From assembly GCF_040049295.1 (NCBI RefSeq), contig NZ_JBDZDQ010000001.1:2232001-2296000 (forward strand): 64,000 nt of DNA. The letters run 5' to 3'. This DNA is from Sphingomonas sp. KR3-1 (GTDB lineage: Bacteria; Pseudomonadota; Alphaproteobacteria; Sphingomonadales; Sphingomonadaceae). The notes below the pieces were generated by a model. That model had not been told where the DNA came from. It worked only from the letters and a program-made list of their open reading frames with translations, and made no database searches. Below, piece after piece: positions 1-8,013 of the stretch (positions within the stretch are counted from its first letter, which is position 1; the number at the start of each line of letters is the position of its first letter). The position numbers and the translations under genes are program-made.

Positions 1-1
1 C

Positions 2-1279
2 AGTCGCGAGGACATCGAAGCGCTGAAGGGCCTCTCCTATGTCGAGACCGCGGTGCGCGTGATGGCGCCGTTCACCGGCGAGGACCTGAGCGAAGCGGAG
101 CTGCGCGACCTGTGCACCCAGGCCTATGGCCGCTTCTCGCAGGCCGCGGTGACGCCGCTGGTCCAGCTCGACCATCGCCACTTCCTGCTCGAGCTGTTCC
201 ACGGCCCGACGCTGGCCTTCAAGGACGTCGCGCTCCAGCTGCTCGGCCTGCTGTTCGAGAAGTTCCTGACCGGCAGCAGCGAGCCGCTGACCATCGTCGG
301 CGCGACCTCGGGCGACACCGGCAGCGCCGCGATCGACGCAGTCGCCGGGCGGCACGGCGTCGACATCTTCATGCTCCACCCCAAGGGCCGCGTGTCCGAC
401 GTGCAGCGCCGCCAGATGACCACGGTGCTGGCGCCCAACGTCCACAACATCGCGATCGAAGGCAGCTTCGACGATGCCCAGGCGATGGTGAAGGCGCTGT
501 TCAACGACGCGGCCTTCTCCGGCCGTTTCCGCCTCAGCGCGGTCAACTCGATCAACTGGGCGCGGCTGATGGCGCAGGTGGTCTATTATTTCTACGCTGC
601 GGTCCGCCTCGGCGCGCCGGCGCAGAAGGTTGCCTTCGCAGTGCCGACGGGCAATTTCGGCGATGTCTTCGCCGGCTATGTCGCAGCGAAGATGGGGCTG
701 CCGATCGAGCGGCTGGTGGTGGCCACCAACGTCAACGATATCCTCCACCGCGCGCTGTCGAACGGCGATTATTCGGCGGGCACCGTGACGCCAACCGCGG
801 CGCCGAGCATGGACATCCAGGTCAGCTCGAATTTCGAGCGGCTGCTCGCCGATCTCGCCGGCGGCAGCGTCGCCGAGCAGATGGCGGGGTTCGAATCGAC
901 CAAGGCGATGCGCCTCACCAATGCCCAGCAGCAGGGCGCCGCGCAGATCTTCGCCAGCGACCGGATCACTCCCGACGAGATGAACGAGACGATGCGCTGG
1001 GCCTCGGCCGAGGCCGCGCAGGTGATCGATCCGCACACCGCGATCGGCCTCGCCGCCGCGCGCCGCGCCGACCTCCCCGCCGATGTGCCGGTGGTGACGC
1101 TGGCGACCGCGCACCCGGCCAAGTTCGCCGACGCCGTCGAGCGCGCCACCGGCATGCGCCCGGCGCTGCCCGCGCGGGTGGGCGACCTGTTCGACCGGCA
1201 GGAGCGCTACGACGTGCTGCCGGGCACGCTCGATGCGGTGCGCGACTACATCGCCGGTATCGCCAAGCCGCGCTCCTAA
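2..1279 (+). CDS. thrC: Threonine synthase, 5' end missing
   Basis: Converts O-phosphohomoserine to threonine with PLP, in the cytoplasm, as the last step of threonine synthesis. The reading frame is open from base 2, so the N-terminus lies before the window; about 425 residues are visible. The PLP-lysine region reads HGPTLAFKDVALQ, followed by the phosphate-binding GATSGDTGSAA loop and the conserved PTGNFGD segment, all typical of the long (class I) threonine synthase. It ends with TAA just before a palindromic repeat, so it is probably not co-transcribed tightly with the next gene. Identity is secure; only the N-terminus cannot be judged. Confidence 0.96.
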   Translation, partial: SREDIEALKGLSYVETAVRVMAPFTGEDLSEAELRDLCTQAYGRFSQAAVTPLVQLDHRHFLLELFHGPTLAFKDVALQLLGLLFEKFLTGSSEPLTIVGATSGDTGSAAIDAVAGRHGVDIFMLHPKGRVSDVQRRQMTTVLAPNVHNIAIEGSFDDAQAMVKALFNDAAFSGRFRLSAVNSINWARLMAQVVYYFYAAVRLGAPAQKVAFAVPTGNFGDVFAGYVAAKMGLPIERLVVATNVNDILHRALSNGDYSAGTVTPTAAPSMDIQVSSNFERLLADLAGGSVAEQMAGFESTKAMRLTNAQQQGAAQIFASDRITPDEMNETMRWASAEAAQVIDPHTAIGLAAARRADLPADVPVVTLATAHPAKFADAVERATGMRPALPARVGDLFDRQERYDVLPGTLDAVRDYIAGIAKPRS

Positions 1280-1282
1280 ATC

Positions 1283-1410
1283 CTCCCCCAGAGGGGGAGG
1301 GGGACCAGCCGCAGGCTGGTGGAGGGGGCTTGCCACAAGCGACACCGCCTGCCGCATTCCCTCTCCACCACCGGCTGCGCCGGCGGTCCCCCTCTCCCTC
1401 CGGGAGAGGA
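1283..1410. repeat. Paired GC-rich palindromic intergenic repeat
   Basis: Two related arms (about 1291-1328 and 1359-1400) are imperfect reverse complements: the left carries GGGGACCAGCCGCAGGCTGG and the right carries the complementary CCACCGGCTGCGCCGGCGGT block. Each arm also folds by itself. I recall this type of element as common between genes in sphingomonads; copy number in this genome cannot be seen here. It may act as a 3' transcript end for thrC. Confidence 0.7.
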
Positions 1411-1455
1411 ATTGGGAGGGATGACGGCGGTGGGGCGGAGCTCTAAGAGACCTCG

Positions 1456-2328
1456 ATGGACCTCATCACTCTCACCGGCGAGCCCTGGGCCGATTACGGG
1501 CTGGTCGACAGCGGCCATGGCCGCAAGCTCGAGCGCTACGGCAAATATCGCTTCATTCGCCCCGAGCCCCAGGCGATGTGGGCGCCCGCGTCCGAGACCT
1601 GGGACGCGCATGGCGAGTTCGTGCCCGGCGCGGACGAGGATGGCGGCGGGCGCTGGAACTTCACCAAGCCGGTGCCGAAGGAAGGCTGGCCGCTCGCTTG
1701 GGAGGAAGTGCGCTTCACCGCGCAGAACACGCCCTTTCGCCATCTCGCCTTCTTCCCCGACATGTCGCCGGTCTGGCACTGGATGCGGTCGCAGATCGCC
1801 GGGATGGACGCGCCCGAATGCATGAACCTGTTCGGGTACACGGGCGTCGGCTCGCTCGCGCTGGCCGCCAAGGGCGCCAAGGTCACGCATGTCGATGCCT
1901 CGAAGAAATCGGTCGCCGAGGGCAAGGCCAATGCCGCGCTGTCGGGCATGGAAGACCTGCCGATCCGCTGGATGATCGACGATGCTGCGAAGTTCACCGC
2001 GCGCGAGGTGCGGCGCGGGCGGCGCTATGACGGGATCATCCTCGATCCGCCGAAATGGGGCCGCGGGCCGAACGGCGAAGTGTGGAAGCTCGAGGAAGGG
2101 CTGCCCGGGCTGATCGCCGAGGCCACCCAGCTGCTCGACCAGGATTCGCGCTTCCTGTTCCTCACCGTCTATGCCGTGCGCATGTCGGCGCTGGCGATCG
2201 GCGAGTTGCTGCGCCAGCATGTCGGGCACCTCGGCGGCAAGGTGGAATGCGGCGAGCTGGCGGTGCGCGAGGAAGCGCGCGGGCTCGAGCTGCCGACCGC
2301 GATCTTCGCGCGGTGGAGCCGCGGCTGA
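1456..2328 (+). CDS. Class I SAM-dependent methyltransferase, RlmI-like
   Basis: A 290-aa Rossmann-fold methyltransferase. The SAM-binding loop is NLFGYTGVGSLA (about residue 125), followed by the acidic strand end VTHVDASKKSV, and the substrate/catalytic motif DPPKWGRGP near residue 200, which resembles the DPPxF/K motif of the RlmI/RlmK 23S rRNA methyltransferases. There is no PUA domain, so it is shorter than RlmI, and the target is unproven. It overlaps the start of the next small gene (TGATG), suggesting translational coupling. Confidence 0.8.
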   Translation: MDLITLTGEPWADYGLVDSGHGRKLERYGKYRFIRPEPQAMWAPASETWDAHGEFVPGADEDGGGRWNFTKPVPKEGWPLAWEEVRFTAQNTPFRHLAFFPDMSPVWHWMRSQIAGMDAPECMNLFGYTGVGSLALAAKGAKVTHVDASKKSVAEGKANAALSGMEDLPIRWMIDDAAKFTAREVRRGRRYDGIILDPPKWGRGPNGEVWKLEEGLPGLIAEATQLLDQDSRFLFLTVYAVRMSALAIGELLRQHVGHLGGKVECGELAVREEARGLELPTAIFARWSRG

Positions 2329-2624
2329 TGGGTCTCTCGGTATTCCTGGCGACCGCGGTTGCGGACACGGTCGAAGGGCGCCGCCCGGGCGGGCGCCATG
2401 CGATGCTGATCTATGTCTCCGCCGAGAGCTTCGAGGAGGCCCAGGCCAAGGCCGCCGGCGTCGCGCTCGGCACCGGCTGGATGCTGGTGCGGCTGGAGAA
2501 GGGCATGGAAGTCGCCGATCCGGTGGCGAACGACGATCCCGTGCTGCGCGCCGCCGCCGCGGATGCGCTGGCGGAAGGCTCGGCGATGGTCATCTATGGC
2601 GACGAGCTGCCGCCCGAGGCGTGA
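2328..2624 (+). CDS. Small conserved hypothetical protein
   Basis: A 98-aa acidic soluble protein without signal peptide or membrane segment. Its ATG (2328-2330) shares a base with the TGA of the methyltransferase, and this overlap decides the start; the frame is open further upstream but antiparallel to the real methyltransferase frame. The middle part, ESFEEAQAKAAGVALGTGW, looks like an alpha-beta domain in which an amphipathic helix follows a strand. I do not recognise the family. Co-transcription with the methyltransferase is the only functional hint. Confidence 0.72.
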   Translation: MGLSVFLATAVADTVEGRRPGGRHAMLIYVSAESFEEAQAKAAGVALGTGWMLVRLEKGMEVADPVANDDPVLRAAAADALAEGSAMVIYGDELPPEA

Positions 2625-2631
2625 CCCTCCT

Positions 2632-2710
2632 GTTTCCCGGCGAAAGCCGAGGCCCAGGGCTTCTCTATCGTCTCGCTTGTGATCCTGGACCCCGGCTTTC
2701 GCCGGGGAAC
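2632..2710. repeat. Palindromic repeat, copy 1 of a family also at 17926-18003
   Basis: Left arm 2632-2658 and right arm 2684-2710 match as reverse complements at 24 of 27 bases, with core CCCGGCGAAAGCCG. The spacer is about 25 bases. The same core sequence and layout recur inside the GTA cluster at 17926-18003. The remaining bases to 2935 hold no gene I can support. Confidence 0.75.
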
Positions 2711-2935
2711 GGCAGGGCTTGCAATGTAGGATTTCGCCTGCTGCACTCACGGAGCCGGCCTCACCGCCCGGCCGCTCTTTGGCTTGTTGGAAAGATAGGA
2801 TCACGCGCCCGCAAGAATGTTGCGAGATAGCGCGCGTTTGCGGGAACTGTGTCAACATAAGCGCCGCGAAAACGCGTCCTTGGCGTGAACTTCGCGGACT
2901 TTGCCGAGTCGTCGCGCGCTGCGTTGTAGGAGCCG

Positions 2936-3574
2936 CTAGTTCCGCCCCATCCGCATCGCCGCGCCCGCCACGAACGGACAACCGGCGACCAGCAACAGGC
3001 TCACCGCGCCGAGCAGCTTGAGCGCGCCGGGCTCGCCCGCGGTGGCACCGAAGATCAGCAGCGGCACCGCGAAGGGCAGCATCACAAGCCCGGCCAGCGC
3101 CCCGGCGCCGCGCAGCCCCGCGACCAGCGCGGCGGTGGCGACACCCAGCGCCGCCAGGCCGGGCGTGCCGATCAGCAGCGCGAGCAGCAGCGGCGCCAGC
3201 GCCTCGCCGGGCAGCTGGAGCAGGCCCGCGGCGATCATCGTCGCCGCGAGCAGGGCGGGCGCGAAGCCGAGCCAGTGGCCGGCGATCTTGGCGGCGGCGA
3301 TGCCGGCGTCGGGTAGCCGACGCACTGCGAGCTGGTCGAGTATCCCGCGCTCGAGATCAGGCGTCACCAGCCGCTCGACCGGGAGCAGCGCCGCAAGCAG
3401 CGCCGCTGCCCAGATCACCCCCGGCGCGATGCGGGCGAGCAGCCTGCCGTCCGGCCCGACCGCGAAGGGGAAGAGGATCGCGACGAGCAGGAAGAACACG
3501 ACAGGCAGCGCCACGCCACCGGTGCTCCAGGCGCGGCGCAACTCGCGCCAGACGATCGCGGCATAGGCGCTCAC
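2936..3574 (-). CDS. ccmB: Heme exporter protein CcmB
   Basis: Membrane subunit of the CcmAB(CD) ABC system that supports cytochrome c maturation (system I) by handling heme across the inner membrane. 212 aa with about six hydrophobic segments, e.g. VVFFLLVAILFPFAVG near residues 25-40 and PLLLALLIGTPGLAALGV; length is normal for CcmB. The start is GTG at 3574, inside the ccmA stop (GTGA overlap). No ccmC follows within the window: downstream is a repeat and an oppositely oriented gene, so the rest of the ccm genes lie elsewhere. Confidence 0.9.
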   Translation of the reverse strand: MSAYAAIVWRELRRAWSTGGVALPVVFFLLVAILFPFAVGPDGRLLARIAPGVIWAAALLAALLPVERLVTPDLERGILDQLAVRRLPDAGIAAAKIAGHWLGFAPALLAATMIAAGLLQLPGEALAPLLLALLIGTPGLAALGVATAALVAGLRGAGALAGLVMLPFAVPLLIFGATAGEPGALKLLGAVSLLLVAGCPFVAGAAMRMGRN

Positions 3575-4137
3575 AGCGCCACCGTGCGCGCATCGGGGAG
3601 GGCAATCGGTTGATGCGTCGCCACCAGCGCGATGCCGCCGCCGGAGCGGTGCCCGGCGATCAGCACTTCGAGCCGCGCGACCGAGGCGGCGTCGAGGCCG
3701 TTTGCCGGTTCGTCGAGCAGCCAGATCGCGGCGCCGCTTGCCACCACTCGCGCCAGCGCGGCGCGGCGGCGCTGGCCGGTCGAGAGCATGCGGACCGGCA
3801 CCTGCGCCAGCGGGGCGAGGTCGAGCGCGGCGAGCGCGTCGGGCACGCGCTCGCCCCGTCCGTCCAGCTGCGCCCAGAAGCGCAGGGCGGCGGCGAGCGG
3901 CAGCTCGGGATCGAGCGCGGGCGCCTCGGCCATCAGCGCGCGGGCGCCGTCGCAGGCCACGCTGCCGGCAGCCGGCGCGAGCAGCCCGGCGGCGATGCGG
4001 ATCAGGCTCGACTTGCCGACGCCGTTCGGGCCGGTGACCAGCGCCGCCTCGCCGGCCGCGAGCGCCAGGTCGAGCCCCTCGAACAGCAGCCGTCCGCCGC
4101 GCAGGCACGCGACGCCGCGCAGGGCCAGGCTGGTCAC
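3571..4137 (-). CDS. ccmA: Heme exporter ATP-binding protein CcmA
   Basis: ATPase of the CcmAB cytochrome c maturation exporter. 188 aa, the short single-domain size typical of CcmA. Walker A is GPNGVGKSS (about residue 34), the signature reads LSTGQRRRAALARVV, Walker B is IWLLDEPANGLD, and the H-loop is VATHQP. The start is GTG at 4137, overlapping the stop of the upstream protease gene (GTGA); a longer frame upstream lacks ABC homology. The overlaps on both sides indicate one operon of three genes. Confidence 0.93.
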   Translation of the reverse strand: MTSLALRGVACLRGGRLLFEGLDLALAAGEAALVTGPNGVGKSSLIRIAAGLLAPAAGSVACDGARALMAEAPALDPELPLAAALRFWAQLDGRGERVPDALAALDLAPLAQVPVRMLSTGQRRRAALARVVASGAAIWLLDEPANGLDAASVARLEVLIAGHRSGGGIALVATHQPIALPDARTVAL

Positions 4138-4538
4138 TCCGCGCTGTCCTCCAGCGCGTGCATGTCGTCGTCGGAGAGCCCGAAATGATGCCCGACCTCG
4201 TGCACCACGACATGGGTGATCAGCGCCTCGAGCTTGACGCCGGTGTGCACCCATTCGTCGAGCAGCGGCCGGCGATAGAGGTGGATCTCGTCGGGCATCG
4301 AGACGCCGTCCCAGGCCGATTTCTCGCCCACCGGCCGGCCGCGATAGAGGCCGGTCAGGTCGAACGGATCCTCGATGCCCATCGCGTCCAGCGTCTCGTC
4401 ATCGGCGAAATCCTCGACCACCAGCACGATGTCGGCGAGGTAGTTCTGGAACGGCGCGGGGATGCGCGCCAGTGCGGCGCGGGCGAGGCGTTCGATCGCT
4501 GCGGCGTCTGGGGCTTGCCCGGTCATGCCCACCGGCAT
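4134..4538 (-). CDS. Zincin-like metallopeptidase family protein (DUF1025)
   Basis: A 134-aa small cytosolic protein with a zinc-protease motif HEVGHHFGLSDDDMH near the C-terminus (HExxH plus a downstream acidic/His residue), typical of the DUF1025/MMP-like family. Physiological substrate unknown. First gene of the operon with ccmA and ccmB and divergent from the dehydratase gene at 4574. Start is ambiguous: ATG at 4538 or at 4526 (MTGQAPDAA), the latter having GGTGGG close upstream. Confidence 0.82.
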   Translation of the reverse strand: MPVGMTGQAPDAAAIERLARAALARIPAPFQNYLADIVLVVEDFADDETLDAMGIEDPFDLTGLYRGRPVGEKSAWDGVSMPDEIHLYRRPLLDEWVHTGVKLEALITHVVVHEVGHHFGLSDDDMHALEDSAE

Positions 4539-4573
4539 AGTCCGGGTGGCAGAGCTACGGCAAGGAGGCAGGG

Positions 4574-4861
4574 ATGGTGGCGCGGTTGACGGACGGACTT
4601 CGCGAGGAATCGCTCGCGGCCTTGCCCGCCTGGACCTGGGAGCCGAACCGCGATGCGATCACGCGCCGCTTCGAGTTCAAGGACTTCAACCAAGCCTTCG
4701 GCTTCATGACCCGCGTCGCGCTGATCGCCGAGAAGGCCGATCATCACCCCGAATGGTCGAACGTGTGGAACAAGGTCGATATTCTGCTGACCACGCACGA
4801 TGCCGGCGGCCTCTCCACCCGCGACATCCAGATGGCGCAGGCGATCGAGGGCTTGCTCTGA
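4574..4861 (+). CDS. phhB: 4a-hydroxytetrahydrobiopterin dehydratase
   Basis: Dehydrates pterin-4a-carbinolamine during pterin recycling for aromatic amino acid hydroxylases; the fold is also known as DCoH. 95 aa, the usual length. The conserved [20 protein letters not shown] block (residues about 55-75) carries the catalytic histidines, and the family's THDAGGLS segment follows. A good ribosome site AAGGAGG precedes the ATG. It ends directly against the converging dehydrogenase gene. No phenylalanine hydroxylase is visible here, so its partner is unknown. Confidence 0.93.
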   Translation: MVARLTDGLREESLAALPAWTWEPNRDAITRRFEFKDFNQAFGFMTRVALIAEKADHHPEWSNVWNKVDILLTTHDAGGLSTRDIQMAQAIEGLL

Positions 4862-5641
4862 CTATTTGAACGCCCGGCCCTGGAGCTTGCGCAGCGTGCC
4901 GGGCAGCCAGCGCTGCATGAACCACAGCCGGTGCGCGGTCTTGCCGACGCGGGTGTGCACGTCGCGGCGGATGTCGAGCATGTGGCGGACGGTCTTCACC
5001 ACTTCCTCGACCGGGGTGATCTCCAGCCCCGCGGCGCGCACCGATTCGCGCACGTTGCGGTTCGAATCCTGGGTGACATGGTCGAGCAGGGGCGTGTCGA
5101 TGAAGCTCGGCATCAGCGAGCCGACATAGATGCCCTCGCGCTTCCATTCGGCGTTCAGCGATTCGGCAAAGCCGCGCATCGCGAACTTGCCGGCGCTGTA
5201 GACCGACATGCCGGCATTGCCCGAGATGCCCGCCGCCGAGCTGGTGATGATCATCGCCGAACCCGGAGTCGCCTTGAGCAGGTCGTGCGCGGCGCGCGCG
5301 CCATAGACGGCGCCGTTGATGTTGATCGACAGCCCGCGCTCGACATCCTCGTCGGACATGGTCTCGAGCTGGCCGCCCACGGCGACGCCGGCATTGTTGA
5401 ACAGGAAATCGAGCCGGCCGCCGCTCTTGCCCGCAAAGGCGGCAAGCGCCTCCCTCCAGGCATCGCGGTCGCGCACGTCCATCTGATAGGTCTCGGCTGC
5501 GGGAATGGCGGCCTTCGCCTCGGCGAGCGCCTTGGCGTTGATATCGGCGAGCCCGACCAGCCAGCCGTCCGCGGCCAGGCTCCTGGCGACTGCGAGCCCG
5601 ATGCCCGATCCGCCGCCGGTGATGAATGCCGCCTTGGCCAT
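4862..5641 (-). CDS. Short-chain dehydrogenase/reductase
   Basis: A 259-aa classical SDR, NAD(P)-dependent. The cofactor loop TGGGSGIG is at residues about 8-15, NNAG near 90, the catalytic Ser lies in ITSSAAG and the YSAGK motif gives Tyr and Lys. The C-terminal 60 residues contain the segment VGKTAHRLWFMQRWLP, seen in SDRs annotated as lipid- or steroid-type reductases; substrate cannot be assigned. Start at 5641 is chosen because AGGGAGAGG lies just upstream; an in-frame ATG at 5683 has no such site. Confidence 0.88.
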   Translation of the reverse strand: MAKAAFITGGGSGIGLAVARSLAADGWLVGLADINAKALAEAKAAIPAAETYQMDVRDRDAWREALAAFAGKSGGRLDFLFNNAGVAVGGQLETMSDEDVERGLSININGAVYGARAAHDLLKATPGSAMIITSSAAGISGNAGMSVYSAGKFAMRGFAESLNAEWKREGIYVGSLMPSFIDTPLLDHVTQDSNRNVRESVRAAGLEITPVEEVVKTVRHMLDIRRDVHTRVGKTAHRLWFMQRWLPGTLRKLQGRAFK

Positions 5642-5694
5642 TCGGCCTCTCCCTGTTTTGACCTTTGCGACTTCATCCCGCACAAACGCATGCG

Positions 5695-6462
5695 ATGCCA
5701 GAGCAAAGCCGCTCCGTTACCTTCAAAAATGTCAGCAAGGTCTGGCCGGGGGGCATCAAGGCCGTCGACGGGGTGTCGCTGGAAGTCGCCGCGGGCAGCT
5801 TTGTCGCGCTGGTTGGCGCCTCGGGATCGGGCAAGTCGACGCTGCTCAAGATGGTCAACCGGCTGATCGATCCGAGCGAAGGCGAAGTGCTGGTCGGCGG
5901 CGCGCCGGTGGGCGCCGGGCCTGCGCCCGAACTGCGGCGCCGGATCGGCTATGTCTTCCAGAATGTCGGACTGTTCCCGCACATGCGCGTCGGCGAGAAT
6001 GTCGCGATCGGGCTGAAGCTGGCAGGCGAGAAGGATAGCGCCAGGCGGGTCGCTGAGTTGCTCGAGCTCGTCGAGCTTTCGCCCGAGATGGCGGCGCGGA
6101 TGCCCGATGCGCTGTCCGGCGGGCAGCGCCAGCGGGTGGGCGTGGCGCGGGCGCTCGCGACGGGGCCGGGGATCCTGCTGATGGACGAGCCGTTCGGCGC
6201 GCTCGATCCGGTGACGCGCGACGGCCTGGGCAGGGCGATCCGCGCGCTGCACGACCGGATGGGGCTGACCACCATCCTGGTGACGCACGACATGGCCGAG
6301 GCGCTGCTGCTCGCGGACCGAGTGCTGGTGATGGAGCAGGGCCGGATCGTCGCCGATGCGACGCCGCGCGACCTGCTCGCCGGAAAGGGCGGCGCGGCGG
6401 CGGACGCGCTGGTCGCGGTGCCGCGTGACCAGGCGCACCGGCTGGCGGCGCTCGAGAAATGA
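5695..6462 (+). CDS. ABC transporter ATPase, OpuCA/ProV-like (osmoprotectant)
   Basis: Nucleotide-binding subunit of a glycine betaine/choline/carnitine-type importer. 255 aa with Walker A GASGSGKST, Q-loop VFQNVGLFPHM, signature LSGGQRQRVGVARAL, Walker B ILLMDEPFGALD and H-loop VTHDM. The QNVGLFPH stretch is characteristic of the quaternary-amine uptake family. No C-terminal CBS pair is present, unlike many OpuCA proteins. An upstream in-frame ATG at 5665 is possible; 5695 (MPEQSRSVTF) is preferred. It overlaps the next gene by 4 nt. Confidence 0.88.
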   Translation: MPEQSRSVTFKNVSKVWPGGIKAVDGVSLEVAAGSFVALVGASGSGKSTLLKMVNRLIDPSEGEVLVGGAPVGAGPAPELRRRIGYVFQNVGLFPHMRVGENVAIGLKLAGEKDSARRVAELLELVELSPEMAARMPDALSGGQRQRVGVARALATGPGILLMDEPFGALDPVTRDGLGRAIRALHDRMGLTTILVTHDMAEALLLADRVLVMEQGRIVADATPRDLLAGKGGAAADALVAVPRDQAHRLAALEK

Positions 6463-7970
6463 GCGCGCTCGACCGAGTGCCCGAGCTGCTTGCCCAGCAT
6501 CTGCTGCTCGCCTTCGCCGCGCTGCTGCTCGGCCTGGTGATCGCGCTGCCGCTCGCGGTATTCTCGGCGCGCAACCGGGTGGTGGGTCGGATAGCGCTGG
6601 GCTTTGCCAGCCTGGTGCAGACGATCCCGAGCCTGGCGCTGCTCGCGCTTTTCTACCCGATCCTGCTCTCGCTTTCCGGGCTCGGCGTGCCCGCGCTCGG
6701 CTTCCTGCCGTCGCTGCTGGCGCTGTCGCTCTACGCGCTGCTGCCGATCCTCAGGAACGGAGTGACCGGGCTCGCGACGATCGATCCCGCGGTGATCGAG
6801 GCGGCGGACGGGGTGGGGATGACTGCATGGCAGAAGCTGCACCTGGTCGAGGCGCCGCTGGTGCTGCCGGTGCTGATGGCCGGCATCCGCACCGCCGCGG
6901 TGTGGACGATCGGCGCGGCGACGCTCTCCACCACCGTCGGCCAGCCGAGCCTGGGCGACCTGATCTTTGCGGGGCTGCAGACGCAGAACTGGTCTCTGGT
7001 GCTGACCGGTTGCGTCGCTGCGGCCGCGTTGGCGCTGGCGGTGGACGGGCTGCTCGGGCTGGCCGAGCACGGCATCGCCAGGCGGAAGCCGGTGCTGGTC
7101 TGGACAAGCCTCGGCGCCTTGCTGGTCGCGCTCGCCGTCGCCTTGGTCCCGGCGCTGCCCTCGGCGCGCGGCACGGTCACCATCGGCGCGAAGGGCTTTT
7201 CCGAGCAATATATCCTCGCCCGGCTGATCGGGCATCGGCTGGAAGCTGCGGGCTACACGGTCCGCTACCGCGAGGGACTCGGCTCGGCGGTGGCGTTCAG
7301 CGCACTCTCGGGCGGTGATATCGATGTCTATGTCGATTATTCGGGCACGATCTGGACCAACCAGATGCAGCGCCGCGACGTGCCGCCGCGCGACGCGATC
7401 GTCGCCGGCGTGGCGCAATGGGCCCGCGACCGGCACAAGGTGACGCTGCTCGGTTCGCTCGGCTTCGAGAATGCCTATGCCTTCGCGATGCGCGGTGACG
7501 ACGCGAAGAAGCGCGGCATCACCAGCATCGCCGACCTGGCGCCGATCGCGGGCAGCCTCAACCTCGCCACCGATGTCGAGTTTCTCGAGCGCCCCGAATG
7601 GGCGGCGGTGAAGAAGGCGTACGGCCTGAGCTTCAGGTCCGCGCATCCCTACCAGCCGACTTTCATGTACCGCGCGCTCGCCAGCGGCGCGGCGGACGTG
7701 ATCCCGGCCTTCTCCTCGGACGGGCGGATCGCGGCGGACCGGCTGACGGTGCTCGCCGACCCCAAGGGCGCGATCCCTGGCTATGACGCGATCCTGCTGC
7801 TCGCCCCGCGCCGCGCCAATGACCTGCGCTTCCAGGCGGCGCTCAAGCCGCTGATCGGTGCGATCGACGTTGGCCGGATGCGCGAGGCCAACTACCTGGT
7901 GGACCGGGACAGTAACAAGGCAAGTCCCGAACAGGCCGCACGCTGGCTGGAGCGTGGACTCGCGCGATGA
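6459..7970 (+). CDS. OpuC-like permease fused to substrate-binding domain
   Basis: A 503-aa fusion. Residues about 1-235 are an OpuCB/YehW-type permease with six hydrophobic segments and the EAADGVGMTAWQKL loop that contacts the ATPase. After the last membrane segment (about 215-235) comes an OpuAC-type binding domain starting VTIGAKGFSEQYILA, with the family's VYVDYSGT segment. The binding domain therefore faces the periplasm tethered to the membrane. Coupled to the ATPase gene by an ATGA overlap. Likely imports a quaternary-amine osmoprotectant; the exact ligand is not readable. Confidence 0.88.
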   Translation: MSALDRVPELLAQHLLLAFAALLLGLVIALPLAVFSARNRVVGRIALGFASLVQTIPSLALLALFYPILLSLSGLGVPALGFLPSLLALSLYALLPILRNGVTGLATIDPAVIEAADGVGMTAWQKLHLVEAPLVLPVLMAGIRTAAVWTIGAATLSTTVGQPSLGDLIFAGLQTQNWSLVLTGCVAAAALALAVDGLLGLAEHGIARRKPVLVWTSLGALLVALAVALVPALPSARGTVTIGAKGFSEQYILARLIGHRLEAAGYTVRYREGLGSAVAFSALSGGDIDVYVDYSGTIWTNQMQRRDVPPRDAIVAGVAQWARDRHKVTLLGSLGFENAYAFAMRGDDAKKRGITSIADLAPIAGSLNLATDVEFLERPEWAAVKKAYGLSFRSAHPYQPTFMYRALASGAADVIPAFSSDGRIAADRLTVLADPKGAIPGYDAILLLAPRRANDLRFQAALKPLIGAIDVGRMREANYLVDRDSNKASPEQAARWLERGLAR

Positions 7971-8013
7971 ACTTCTGTTATCGCTACCAACAGATATAAA
8001 AGAGGAGAGTGAA

